DNA from: Mucor racemosus
Taxonomy: Eukaryota; Mucoromycota; Mucoromycetes; Mucorales; Mucoraceae
DNA: 64,000 bases
Direction of reading: 5' to 3'
NCBI GenBank assembly: GCA_027405735.1
Contig: JAPEHQ010000011.1
Location: 1,240,001-1,304,000 of the forward strand
The notes beneath the pieces were generated by a model, which saw only the letters and a list, made by a program, of their open reading frames with translations, made no database searches and had not been told where the DNA came from. Below are positions 45,838 to 57,389 of this stretch, one piece after another (position 1 is the stretch's first letter; the number at the start of each line of letters is the position of its first letter). Position numbers and translations under genes: made by a program.

Positions 45838-46775
45838 ATGATTATTTCATCTGTTATTGATTCAACAGTTATTGCAACATTTTTAATATCAGCTACACTA
45901 TTTGGATCATGGTTTACTTTCTGGTATAAAAGTAATTTAGCGCGCACAGAAAGAGAAAGAGCATATGTATGTACTTTGTTAAGCAGCTCAATTACAAGCA
46001 CATGTTCAATACCACTTGTTTACACATTATTGACTAATGGAGGAGATCTAACCGAGATTCTTGCTTATCGCACATGGACAGTGATTGCAACAACATTTTT
46101 CATGACATTTTTGATTACAGATTTAGTAATTGGAGTTGTATTTTATCGTAGTAAGATTGAATTACTTACAGGATGGATACATCATATTACATATTTGGGC
46201 GTATTGACCTGGGCTATTCATAATCAATTCACTGCAGTGTTTGTTATGATGTGCTCATTGGAATTACCTACATTTATATTAGCATTGGGCTCAGTTAGAT
46301 CTCATTTACGTCGGGATTATATATTTGCAACTACATTTTTGATCACTCGAATCTTATTTCATGCATATGCTATAAAATGTGCTTGGTCTATGAGACCTTA
46401 TGGTCCTGTTGTTATTGCATTATCGGCGTTTTTCCCTGTTCATTGTTTCTGGTTTTATGGTAATGTATCCATTTAAAGTTTTCTTGAAAAGGAGTAGTTT
46501 TACTAAATACGTTTATAGGATTTATCAAACAACAAATTCGTCTTGCTACAAAGAGAAAACAAGCGTTATTAAACAATAAACAATCTCAAAGAAAAAGAAC
46601 AAAGCAATCATCACAGCATATCCAACCTAATATAATATCTACAACTATTAACTCAAAAACAACCATTAAAAAGACATCGATTTCAAGAAATAACAAAACT
46701 AATAATACAGCATCAAAATATTTGTCTTCACCCACTCCTTCATTTCATCAATCTCCTCCTGTATCCGTTCATTAA
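45838..46775 (+). CDS. TLC-domain multipass membrane protein (TMEM56/TLCD4-like)
   Basis: Two exons, 45838-46459 and 46519-46775; 292 residues (312 if the ATG at 45778 is used). Six or so hydrophobic segments carry the TLC (TRAM-LAG1-CLN8) pattern, including TGWIHHITYLGVLTWAIHN, where the paired His residues match the conserved TLC site, then LELPTFILALGSV. TLC proteins act in lipid synthesis, trafficking or sensing. This one lacks the homeobox and Lag1 motifs of ceramide synthases, so a TLCD4-type protein is the better fit. Exon 2 adds a basic, Ser/Asn-rich cytosolic tail of about 85 residues. The intron (59 nt) is GTAATG...TTATAG. Convergent with POM33, stops 73 bp apart. Confidence 0.82.
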
Positions 46776-46848
46776 ATTGTTTATATATTTGCAACTCGAC
46801 TCCTTTACATTCCCCTTTATTATTATTATATATGAATAAAGTATTTTT

Positions 46849-47914
46849 TTACAACTGTTTCTTTGCCGTTGTTGCAGGTGCTGGCTTCGATCCCATAGTT
46901 AACTTTTCCTTTGCTGTAGCATATGCATTAATAACGGCAGGAGGAATTTTAGGATGGGCAGTTGGTGGAGTTAATGCTTTATCAGCCTTGGTTCCTAATT
47001 CAGTCAAAAATTCACGAGTATGTTCAGACATGAAATATCTCATACGTAAGAATTGAGCGTAAACAAGAATAGATAAAATGCTTGATCGGAAGCTATAATG
47101 TTATGTCATTTGTACACATTTAGTATCATTTTGCATGTTGTATATATTCATAATACTTACACAAAAAGTCCGAGCACAAGTCGCGTCATAACACCGCAAA
47201 CCTCAATCTTGGCAACAAGAGCCATTGCTGTATCATAATATTTAGAAATAATATCCTTGATTGAAGATTGGACCTTGGTTTGATGAGGAGCAACGCTGGG
47301 GATAAGATCAGAATTTACAAATTCAAGGACATGGAAGACGGAATAAATGAAAAATGGTATCAAAGTAACTGTGTGTAACGAAAATGTTTGAAAAAAGATC
47401 AATTTGAATCAAAAAACTAAAAACATTTACCTGCGATTCTTCTGGAGAATAAAAAGAAAATCGCAATAATCAAATATTGTGTATTTTCATCCAAAAGCAT
47501 TCTTTTGAAATAGGATTCATTATTGGTTAAAGGCTGATGAAATGGAGATTTTTTTTTTTTTTTAGTTTCCATGAATTCCCATTCTTTAAGACAGCTTACC
47601 TTGTATGAATTCCAAAGTACGATACCATAAGAAGCTATCACACCAAGGTATGCGACTCTATAAAAGAATCCAAGAGGATGGAACAATAAATTGGAAATAG
47701 CAAAAATAACGGTATTCAATACAACCAAAGCGTGTCCTACAAACCAACCAAAATGAAGACTCTATAATATATCAACCGTTAAAGCTTTCAAATGTCAAGT
47801 AATTAAAATTGAATGTTTGTTTACCTTGAAGTCAAACGCTTTTTTTTCTTCATTTGAAGTGGCATTTTTAGAGTCAATTTTCTCTTGAGGTATTTGTTCT
47901 TTTTCTGATTGCAT
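46849..47914 (-). CDS. POM33/TMEM33 family ER and nuclear-pore membrane protein
   Basis: Five exons on the minus strand: 47914-47825, 47761-47600, 47533-47431, 47368-47161 and 47092-46849; 268 residues. The family (yeast Pom33, fission yeast Tts1, human TMEM33) shapes ER tubules and helps nuclear pore distribution. Hydrophobic segments include HFGWFVGHALVVLNTVIFAI, YRVAYLGVIASYGIVLW, NTQYLIIAIFFLFSRRIA and TLIPFFIYSVFHVLEFVNSD, in the family order, with LLDENTQYL before the third. The C-terminal Ala/Lys-rich tail corresponds to the amphipathic region of Pom33. All introns are GT-AG. Intron 2 (47599-47534) is 66 nt with no stop, so its retention would add 22 Lys-rich residues; the family alignment supports splicing. 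Confidence 0.88.
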
Positions 47915-48681
47915 CTTGCTAACTTTTTTTTTTTATTGAGAATGGGAAGAAAAAAGAGCAATGTAATGTTTGCCGTCCATCCGAAATTGATTTATATGGA
48001 CATAGGAGGTTCTATTAAAAGCCCGTTTCTTTGAGCTCGTATCTTCCTTATTTTATTCGGCTCGGGTTTTGTTTGAGCAAACCCCTAAAATGCATATATG
48101 TAATAATGATATAGTAGTATATAAAGCAAACAGTAAATAGATTTGATAATAAATAACCCCTAAAACTAATTGGAATTTTTCTGATCGTTGCCATAGCAAC
48201 AAATTACCGAGAATTGCTTTTTTCAAAAAAAAGAAAGAAAAACTAAATGCATTTTCTGATCTACTACTAAATCCTTTGATGTTTTATCAACAAATTAATC
48301 TCGAAGCTAAAATTTATCCATTTGCCAAGTTATTCTGAAGATAGCCCTTAATTATATATCATTTTCCCAATGCACAATATGAATCATACGCATTTGACAA
48401 TGAATTAACATCAATGAGCGACTCCTTGATAAATAATTTTTGTATAACATGACTTATCGAGCCAGCTCAGTCAATCTTGAATGCAAACAACTTTGTAATC
48501 TAGTCATAATGGCCAATAAAACTCGAAACATTCGCTGAGATGTTTTACTAAACCACAACCAAACTTAGCACATTAATCCCCGCCGTTAATGGAAATGGTA
48601 AACTTGGCAAAAAAAAAAAACTATTAAACAAATATCCTTTTCTCTTTTCTTGTATATTTCTTCTTTTTTCTTATAAATATA
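47915..48681. other. Divergent promoter region between POM33 and verprolin genes
   Basis: About 770 bp, AT-rich, without ORFs. It must hold both promoters. TATAAATA ends 2 bp before the verprolin ATG, too close to be a usual TATA box. Confidence 0.45.
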
Positions 48682-50415
48682 ATGGATTCTGGACTCTTGG
48701 CTCAAATTCAAAAGGGTAAAAGCTTAAAGAAAGCTCAAACAAATGATAGGTCAGCGCCTGTCGTATCTGGTAAGATTATTGTTTATTTACTATATTATTT
48801 TCTTGGGTATTGAAAATATAATTATGTATAGCTAGTAAACCAAGTAGTGGACCACCAGCTGGAGGTATGGCAAGACCTCCAATGCCTGGTATGGGTGCTC
48901 CACCTTCCATGCCACATACTGCTTCAGCTCCAGTTGCAAATAACGCCCCAACCGGTCCTCAATTAGGTGGACTTTTTGCCAATGGTATGCCTACACTTCG
49001 AAAAACACGAGGAGCTGCTGTAACTACTGGTAGAGGAGAAAGAGCATCATGTAAGTATATAAATACCGGGAGAAACTAGGTGTAAAATAAGTTACTAACT
49101 TTTTGTGGATATGCTTAGCGCCTTCTTCACCACCACCACCTCCTCCGCCAAGTTCATCTGTACCTCCGCCTCCACCTGGTAGAAGTGGTCCTCCTCCACC
49201 AGTATTCAATAAACCATTTCCTGTTATATCTAGTCATAATACATTACCTAGAAATTTTAAAGCACCTCCACCTATCCCGGGAAAGGCACCATCTATTCCA
49301 TCATTTAATTCTTCAAATGCTGGTAGTCCACCTCCCCCACCACCTCCCCCACCTCCAGGAGGTAATGCAATTGCAACAGGTGTATCACCTAAAATCAAAG
49401 CTGCATTGGTTCCTCCTGTACCTGGTCGTTCTAGATCTAATAGTTCTCCACAAAGACCTGTTCCACCACCTCCTCCTAGATCAGTTCCATCTCCACCAGG
49501 TAGTCCAAGAACTCCAGTTAGTCCTAGTCCTCCAAGAGGAATTACACCTTTGCCTAAATTTGGTCTTCCAGTTAGACCTAATGCCCCAATTCCACCAACT
49601 CCATCAAGTCCTGGTTTAGCTGTACTTCCTAGTTTACCTTCTGGAAGACCTCGTGCTTCTTCAAATGCTTCACCTTTAGCTCAACCACCTGTCATTCCTA
49701 AACCATCATATGGCAGTAATAACAACAACACACCCTCAACTCCACCTCCACCACCTCCTCCACCACCCCCACCAATGATGGGCGGAAATAATGGATCAAC
49801 ATCTCCTCCACCACCCCCACCACCCCCACCTCCAATGGGTAATAACAATTCATCCATTCCTGTAGCGCCACCACAACCACCATCATTTGGATCCCCAGCA
49901 CAACGCAATTCCCCATTAGCTACTCCACCAAGATCACCATTACCTCCTCCACCTCCAACCACTTTTAAAAATAATAATATTAATAGTCAACGCACATTTG
50001 GACAATCTGCAACATCTTCACCTGCTCCACCTCCACCTCCACCATTAGCTGGTTTAAGTAAACCGCAACCACCAACATATAACATTAACAGAGGAGGTCC
50101 TCCATCTGTTCCAGCTCCACCTCCTCCACCACCATCTTCAATGAATAATAGACCTTTACCTCCATCATTTAATAGATCTCCACCCCAACAACAACAGGAA
50201 GTTCCTTTGACAGAAGGAGGAGGAAGATTTACATTTAGACCTACATCTGATTTACCGCCACCAAGAGCAGGATTTTCCAAAAAACATCATGTTTATCCTA
50301 GTGGGGATCAAAAAGGAAACAGTAAGTGATATAAAGGATATATTGATAATGATGTATACTCATTTTGATGTGTTCTTGAATAGGTTATCCATTGGATTAT
50401 TCTAGATTGCGTTAA
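48682..50415 (+). CDS. VRP1: Verprolin/WIP, actin- and WASP-binding protein
   Basis: Four exons: 48682-48769, 48832-49050, 49119-50321 and 50384-50415; 513 residues. WIP/verprolin binds actin monomers and WASP to drive Arp2/3 actin patches in endocytosis. The N-terminal WH2 domain reads GLLAQIQKGKSLKKAQTNDR, followed by the family's second conserved block GGLFANGMPTLRKTRG at about residue 85. The middle is a long series of poly-Pro runs (SH3 and profilin ligands). The C-terminal WASP-binding segment GGRFTFRPTSDLPPPRAGF and KKHHVYPSG is present, and the last exon adds SYPLDYSRLR. All three introns are GTAAG...AG and keep frame. Long Gly-rich ORFs on the opposite strand are shadows of the Pro codons. 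Confidence 0.94.
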
Positions 50416-50645
50416 GAAAAGTGTATTATTTTTAAATTGGATTTGGTAGTGAAATTGCTTTTCAATTGAAATAAAATGTTAAAATACTACATTAAAAAAA
50501 GAGTTTTGGGGATAGAATGATAGACAAAATTTGACCTTGTAATGGCACAAATACTTTACTTGTATTTGGTATAGAAATGAATTATATAATGTTACGCTTT
50601 TATGGAGAGATTTGCTTGAAAAGTACGGCATTCCATGAAATTTCC

Positions 50646-50676
<31 letters not shown>

Positions 50677-52194
50677 GATGATTTAGCAGTTATTCGTCGA
50701 TTTTTTGTAAATAAAAAATTACAGGTATAATCTTGGCATGCCATTGAATATCTAAGCAGTTTAAATTTTTTGCAATATCTATTTCAAAATTATGCTAAAA
50801 TCCTTTAAAGTTTCTCGCTACATCTTAAAAACGATCGGTCGGAGAACGAACATCAGGCATAGAATTTCAGAATTTTATGATCATTTCTCATCCGAAATTT
50901 GTTTTTTGACAATTCGAATACCAACAATACCCTGAATCTAGATGTGCTTCTAAGATCATATGTAGATGTTTTAATAATATACAGAATAGTTGCTATTTTA
51001 TTTTGATTACTTAAGTTTCCATCGAGTGAATTTGGTAAAACCAAATACAGGCTTTTTGAATAAAAGTCGATTTTTTACATAATAAAATACCAAAAATTAA
51101 AATTGAGAGTGCGCAATGCATTGTTGTGGTCATTTTGAGCTTATAAATGTCTTAGTAAAAAGTGCCAATTTTAAGGTTTAAAATCCATTGTAACGAAATG
51201 ATCAAAAATTTGCCTATAGTATAAGGGAAAAATGAGTCAAACTCATCAATCTTGCATCAATTTGAAAAATCTCTATAAAATGGCCAAAACTGCTTTTGTA
51301 GATGTATTTTGAATATGGAAGACTGTTTCACGTGGTTTTGAGCCCAAAAATAGGACAAAATCTATCAATTAAGATGGCTTCTATTTGAGTGGTTTTGTGG
51401 TAAACTCTATTTTAATCCGTAATACACCTGATACAGGCATACAATTTCGAAACTGCTCATTGCTAGAGGTGCTTCACGTTTTGGTAAATCTACAAGTGAT
51501 TGCATTTTATATTAGAAAACGTTTTCAAGCGGCATTCGTAACACTTTCATTTTGAAACTGCTAATTCCTTATATAAAAACTCATGTAAAACTTCTACAAT
51601 TCAATATAGGGTTATGAATTTCATGTCAGGCGTATATAGGTACTATAGATACATGAACTAGCTGCATATAAGCTTGAATATAATCGAAAATATTGTTTTT
51701 AAATGTAGAATACAGTACGATTCTTCTTTCTAAATCGTGCCAAGATTCTCGCGAGCTTTCAAATGTGTGTATTTAAAAAGACTTACAATTTCTTGGAATC
51801 AAATAAATAAACATGCAAATTGCTGCGATATATTTCTCAACTAATGATATACAGTGTACAAGTATGACTTGGGTAGCACACCAATCAATCTGAATGAAAA
51901 ACTTAGTTTTTTTGCATTACACTCTCTCTTGAATGCATGCATTTGAGCATATTTTGTGATTTCAATGAAAACAATATTGTTTATACGAAATATACATCCT
52001 AGCCCCACTTTTTGTTATCATTATTTACTCCACATCAAATAACGTTCATGTCTCATACCGTTGTCTTATTCTTTGATTCGGACAGGGAAAAAAAGCCCTT
52101 AATTAAATATACTTGTATACAAAGCTAATACATGGTACAACAAGCATTTGGTTGGATAACTAGCTATATTTTATCTCCTGATTTTATTTGACAC
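50416..52194. other. AT-rich spacer, no gene recognised
   Basis: About 1.8 kb between verprolin and the desaturase. An A run of about 28 occurs near 50646-50673. I could not relate this stretch to families A, B or E. Confidence 0.45.
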
Positions 52195-52204
52195 TTTATA
52201 AAAG
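52195..52204 (+). promoter_or_regulatory. Probable TATA box of the desaturase gene
   Basis: TTTATAAAAG about 65 bp before the start codon at 52269, with a pyrimidine-rich leader between. The spacing is normal for a fungal promoter. Confidence 0.5.
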
Positions 52205-52268
52205 CAGATAAAAAGTTCTTTGATTTCTCTTTATTCCGTATACCTCTTTTTACAAGGAAAAAAAAACG

Positions 52269-53396
52269 ATGCCACCTTTTGTGTTTGATGTACCTCAACC
52301 AAAGCCGTCAAAGAATGATAATCACCCTGATTACAGACATCCTTTGTATATAGGCAGCTGGAAAAGATCTATACCTGGTCGAGATGATGATTTTGCTCGC
52401 GATGACATGGATGAACCTCATCTCAAACGAAAACATGCTTTATTATTACAATATGCTGATCAAATTAAGAAATTGTATGGTACAGATTTCAATACATTTC
52501 ACATGGCAACATTGGTCAACTTGATTCAATTGGGGTTTGCTTATTACTTTGGCCATTACACTGTACATTGGATTTATTTTGCGCTGGTCGCGTATATTAT
52601 TGGAGGCACTGCTACTGGTATGGTGGGTGTCATTATTCATGAAGCTTGTCATGATTTGGTTACTGGCTCCTCTACCATAGATCGTATGATTGGTCTTTAT
52701 ACCAACATTGCACTTCCAGTTCCGATCTCACAATCGTTCCGTAGATACCATATTCAGCACCATACTTGGCAAGGTGTTGAAGGTAGGGACCCAGATCTAC
52801 CATTGGAATGGGAGAAAAATCTTATCCGTGGTAATAGCATCAAAAAAATCCTTTGGATTTTGATCTATCCTGTCATGTATGTTGTACGTGGTTTAGTTAT
52901 GCAACAAGAAAGAGGCCATACACCAGGAAAATGGGAGTTAATTAATGTCGCTTTTTCCATTGCTATGGATTCATTAGTTGTCATATTCTGTGGATGGAAA
53001 GGATTAGGTTATTTATTCTTATCCCTTTGGTTTGGATATTCATTACATCCTGGAGCAGCACATTTCATTCAAGAGCATTATACATTCGATGATGGACAAG
53101 AAACTTATTCGTACTATGGCGTCTTGAATATTCCATTTATGAATATTGGTTATCATAATGAACACCATGATTTCCAAAAGATTCCCTGGTCTAATTTGCC
53201 CTTGCTTCGTAAATTGGCTAATGAATCGTATGATACATTAGCTTATCATACATCATGGCTCAAGGTACATTGGAAATTTATTACTCAACCATCAATGGGA
53301 CCTCAATCAAGAGTTGTAAGAGATTATGAAACCTTTAAACAAGGAAGATCTTTAATTAGAAAAATACGTATTTATAATGAAACTAGAGAGAAATAA
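52269..53396 (+). CDS. DES1: Sphingolipid delta-4 desaturase (dihydroceramide desaturase)
   Basis: One exon, 375 residues. It introduces the 4,5-trans double bond into dihydroceramide at the ER, using cytochrome b5 and O2. The N-terminus has the short Lipid_DES-type lead (RHPLYIGSWKRSI; HPLY is part of this lead). Three His boxes bind the di-iron centre: HEACHD at about residues 125-130, HIQHH at about 158-162 and HNEHH at about 296-300. Hydrophobic pairs lie between them (MATLVNLIQLGFAYYFGHY, YIIGGTATGMVGVII, LVVIFCGW). Length and box spacing match the DES1 family rather than acyl-CoA desaturases. The Met at 52269 sits just after an A-rich leader. Convergent with the holocytochrome c synthase gene, 101 bp apart. 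Confidence 0.94.
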   Translation: MPPFVFDVPQPKPSKNDNHPDYRHPLYIGSWKRSIPGRDDDFARDDMDEPHLKRKHALLLQYADQIKKLYGTDFNTFHMATLVNLIQLGFAYYFGHYTVHWIYFALVAYIIGGTATGMVGVIIHEACHDLVTGSSTIDRMIGLYTNIALPVPISQSFRRYHIQHHTWQGVEGRDPDLPLEWEKNLIRGNSIKKILWILIYPVMYVVRGLVMQQERGHTPGKWELINVAFSIAMDSLVVIFCGWKGLGYLFLSLWFGYSLHPGAAHFIQEHYTFDDGQETYSYYGVLNIPFMNIGYHNEHHDFQKIPWSNLPLLRKLANESYDTLAYHTSWLKVHWKFITQPSMGPQSRVVRDYETFKQGRSLIRKIRIYNETREK

Positions 53397-53497
53397 ATAA
53401 AGTTTGGGTACAATTAATATGATCAGAATTAAGTATTATACATTTTTTGCTGCTATTAATTATGTGTGGCCGGGGGGAGGGGGGATATAGTATTGAT

Positions 53498-54381
53498 TTA
53501 TGTAGATTTGTTACCATTGGTAGAAGCAGCGGGTGTTGGAAACCATTGATCCCACTTAACTTTGGCAGCTTCCTTGAATCTAACCATAACACTTTCAGCA
53601 TCATCAAAAGCTGGACGTACATCTAAATGGAAAACTGGTACACCAGGTACTTCTTCAGGTGCTTCATAATAGTCAATAACATATCTTCTAGATTGGCCAC
53701 AACGACTAATATACCAATCATGTCTATCAAATGGCTTGGGAGCACCAAATAATGCATTCCATTTTGCCTTGGGTGTTGGTTCCTGGGGTCTACCTTGGAA
53801 TTTTGATAAATAAGGGTCCTCGGTACAATCACTATAACAGATAAAAACAAAATGTTAATACTGCCCCAACATGGAAACATACATATATCCACTTACCACT
53901 TGTACTTGGATTCCCATTTAAGTACTTCTAACCAAGCCTCTTCATTCAAAAAATTGTGAATATCTACCATTGTTTCGATTTCTTCCTCGGGAGTTTCCCA
54001 ACCCTTTCTTCTCAATGCATTGTAAAATTGCTGAGGACTAGGGTATTCCCATTTTGATTCATCTCCTTTAGCCTTGGGAATTGAAGATATAACACGTTCC
54101 GTAGGTAATTCAATTGTTTGATCGCCTTGAGGAGTTTGTGCAAGATTTGGCATCATATTAAGTTTATTGAGTTCATCTCCATCGGCTTTGTGCATAGGAC
54201 ATCCGGGAGGAATGGCAGATACAGGCTTGGCTTCTGTCTTCTTGGGCATAGGACAGCTTGGTCCATCTTCTTGCTTTTTAGGCATAGGACAACTAGGACC
54301 ATCAACAACAGGAGTTACGGGAGCTCCTTCTTCTTTATGCATGGGACAGCCAGCGGGTGGATTAGTAGCGTTATCAGACAT
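53498..54381 (-). CDS. CYC3: Holocytochrome c synthase (cytochrome c heme lyase)
   Basis: Two exons on the minus strand, 54381-53897 and 53831-53498; 272 residues. The enzyme attaches heme to apocytochrome c (and perhaps c1) in the mitochondrial intermembrane space. The N-terminus carries four Cys-Pro heme-regulatory-type motifs: GCPMHKEE, SCPMPKK twice, and GCPMHKAD. The conserved core includes WEYPSPQQFYNALRRKGWE, VDIHNFLNEEAWLEVLKWE (with the His that ligates heme), CDCTEDPYLSKFQGRP joined across the intron, and PFDRHDWYISRCG then YVIDYY. The intron donor GTAAGT lies within the Cys codon before DCTE. Lipid anchors and transmembrane segments are absent, as expected. Whether it serves cytochrome c, c1 or both cannot be told here. 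Confidence 0.95.
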
Positions 54382-55189
54382 ATTTTTCTATAGTAATGTA
54401 ATAAATAAAAAAGAGAAAAAAAAATGAAAATCAAATGTGAAGGGTTCCTTGCTTTTTTTTATATATTTCTCCAGTAACAACCAGGTTTAATCCAATGCCA
54501 GCAGTTTGGAAGAATGGAAAAAAATTTAATTTTTAAATCCCAGGGTTTGGCAACGACATGCCAAAATTGGGTTGTACAGGGTTATGCCGAAATCAACAAA
54601 ATGATTATCAATTGAGTAATACTTCACAAGCTACCTGTAAATCGAACTTTATACCGAATTAATATAAAATAAGAACTGATTATTCATATCCATTTAATCG
54701 CTGATCGCACAAACTACGCAAATTCGTCGGCGGGTAAATCCCCCTCCCTTCAATTAACATTAGTGTAAGCAACTAAAAGCTTACGTACCTTGAATCGAAT
54801 AAAACAAGATATTTAGCATTACATGCAATATACCACCTTGACGATGATGATTATCACACAACTATATACGCATTTAATCAGTACCAATATAAGATCCCAG
54901 CTTACTTGAATTCATATTTATAAAAACTGTATTTTTATTTTTTCAACAAAAGTGCAAAGTGACACACAATAAGTTCTGAAAGTTGCCCTTCCAGAACATG
55001 GTATCAAAAATGTGCACCCACTATCATGTAATTTTGGACATTCCGCACATCAAAATTTATCGTGATAATCATTTTGTTTTCAAGTAGATTTTAAATTTTT
55101 CAGACAGTTCCCAAATTTTCTCGCATAATGTGGAGCTAAATTCTATAAAATTTTGAAAAATAATGTATCCTCCCCCTTTACGGGTCATT
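54382..55189. other. AT-rich spacer upstream of holocytochrome c synthase
   Basis: No gene. The first 100 bp are purine-rich and probably hold the promoter. No TIR or LTR seen. Confidence 0.45.
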
Positions 55190-56790
55190 GATATCTGTCC
55201 ATAAATAAAGGATTGACACCTAAATACTAGTGTACTGGCCTTAGATTGGCCAAAAATAAACCTAAAATAGATTGAAAAAATCAAACATCTAAATTGAGAT
55301 ATTGATTTTTTGTATATACAGGACAATAGATCCAGCATGAAGATACCATGTCGTTTTTGTTTCAGCGCAAAATATTAATTTTTTATCAAGATAACCAAAA
55401 GATGGTTCATATCACAGCCTAAAACCTATCATAACGGTGTTCCAAAATTGATTTGATGAAACAAAGAACCGAAAAATGACTCAAAAAAGCGAAATTGTTT
55501 AATGGTTCATGAACTGCAAATTAAGTTGAACTAGTGAATTAAATGGTTCTTGTACAGTTTTAAATTCTGCATCCATCTAAACAAAATTTAAGCAAATATT
55601 TTACATTAAGTTTTGCGTAAAATGCGATTACAATTTTCGAAGTTTTTTGAAAATACACATCACTTTTTATAAATATATTTTAAATATAAGTAATGGAAAT
55701 AATGTGCCGCAATATTACCTATCGATCGAGCTATTATTGAGCTTTTTAGCTACATTTCCTGTAGAGAAAACGAGATTTTTGTCAATTTTTTTTCAAATTC
55801 AGAATTTGGGATAAGGGTATATAAGGGAAAAATTGATGCTCGGACCGAAAGTATCTCTTTGGGCACACTTTTGAGGATATCTCCACGAAAAAATAATATT
55901 TTAAAAAAAACTAAACGAGGTCCGCGAGAGCTTAGCTAGCTTGATAATATGAATGTAAAAAAAATGCTACTCAATTTAACGAGTATTTTGAAATACACTA
56001 TAAAAAGGTTAAAAAATGAGAAAAAAATAAAAGTGCTCAGAATTTTTCTAAATCAAAATATGTTATAGAATGCCTCAAAAGAAGTAAGTTTTATTATTAG
56101 AAAGTGTTAGTATAGCTTAATTTTTTATAAAGATATGAAGCCTCAAAATTTTTAGTTTTTAGCAGTGAAATACGCGTAAAAATATGAAACATTAGCACTG
56201 AAAAATTTATACCAACTGCAAAAAATAGGATATTTTTGGATACTCATTTTTGGATACAAACTGAGCATCTCCGGCACGTTTATATATTATTTTTTCTTGG
56301 CGTTGTTTAGTGGAAGAAAAAGTAGAGTAGGGTTAACAAAGAAGAGTCAGATTTTAGGGAGAAAATTATGAACTTTACCTGTTTTTGAGTCTTTTGTGAG
56401 GTACGAAATAAACTTAGGATTAGGTAATGAAATCCGAATAATTTATATCTATTGAGTAACGTCTAAGATGTATTCTTAAAAGTGATTCGTATGAGGGTAC
56501 TTATAGAAAAGGGGGCACCACGTTCTGACTATAAAAATTGAGAATTCAAATTGAATATCAAAACACATTTTAACTTATGAAGCGTTTCTTCCGAAAGTAT
56601 GACAGCAAGTCAAATAGGTCGTAAACTATTATTAAAGAACTTAACAAAATAAAAAAAGCTGTAGTTTTATTTTTTCTATTATCAATTAGAAAGAAAAGCA
56701 ATTAGATATAAATTAAGGATTGTGATTGTTTAGCTTATATATTAAGAAAAATTAAAACATATTATATATTGTTTAACTGAAGACTTTGAA
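55190..56790 (-). repeat. Repeat family B, copy 3 (longest)
   Basis: Inverted relative to 12300-13560. Shares GTAGAGAAAACGAGATTTTT near 55758, GAGGATATCTCCACGAAAAA near 55872 and AAAATAGGATATTTTTGGAT near 56222. It extends to about 56790 with a stretch also present after 43300. No coding sequence is evident. Confidence 0.6.
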
Positions 56791-57133
56791 TAAGGTCCGG
56801 TTCTTTCAGTATTGTATGATGACATCTTATAGTTTATAAACTTTTGTTATTATACAGTACAGTATACACATTTTATTTACAGGATTTTTACACTGCGGCC
56901 GACCTGTGCTGCACAAGATGATTTTGTTGTGCCCAGGTGGGCTGCACACTATAGCCTGGGCTGCTGTGCCCACTGAATATGGTTAAAAAGATAGCAATAC
57001 ATACACATGGGCACAAGCACAACAAAAGAAACTGCACACGAGCACAACGCTAACCCTGTATTTGCAGAATTATAGATTCTGTCCATGTGCATGACATTAA
57101 TCCCATATGTGCATAATAGTAGAATTGCCTATA

Positions 57134-57389
57134 GAGGAATATTTCTAATTATTATATATAAATATTAAATGTTAGGTGAGATATTTCGCAAGCTTCAAGA
57201 ATCTCATAATTTTTTTTTCTTTAAAAAAATCAATTAAAAAAAGCATGACTAAGTATCCTGGAAACTTAATCATTAGGGATTACTATTTTAATTGTTTTAC
57301 ATGATTCTAATTTATAATATATTATTAATTTCTAATTTTCTTTTATTTTATGTTATAATATTCAATCTGTGTGATTGTACATGTTTCTC
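57134..57389. mobile_element. 256-bp insertion in the left arm
   Basis: Absent from the matching place in the right arm (63670-63690), which gives the empty site. Flanked by ATA (57131-57133, 57390-57392). Ends GAGGAA and, inverted, GAGAAA. A small non-autonomous element of unknown class. Confidence 0.6.

Noticed and set aside
46832..47056. 74-codon plus-strand ORF
   Set aside because: Antisense shadow of the last exon of POM33.
49024..50280. Glycine-rich ORFs on the minus strand
   Set aside because: They are the reverse complement of the poly-proline codons of verprolin.
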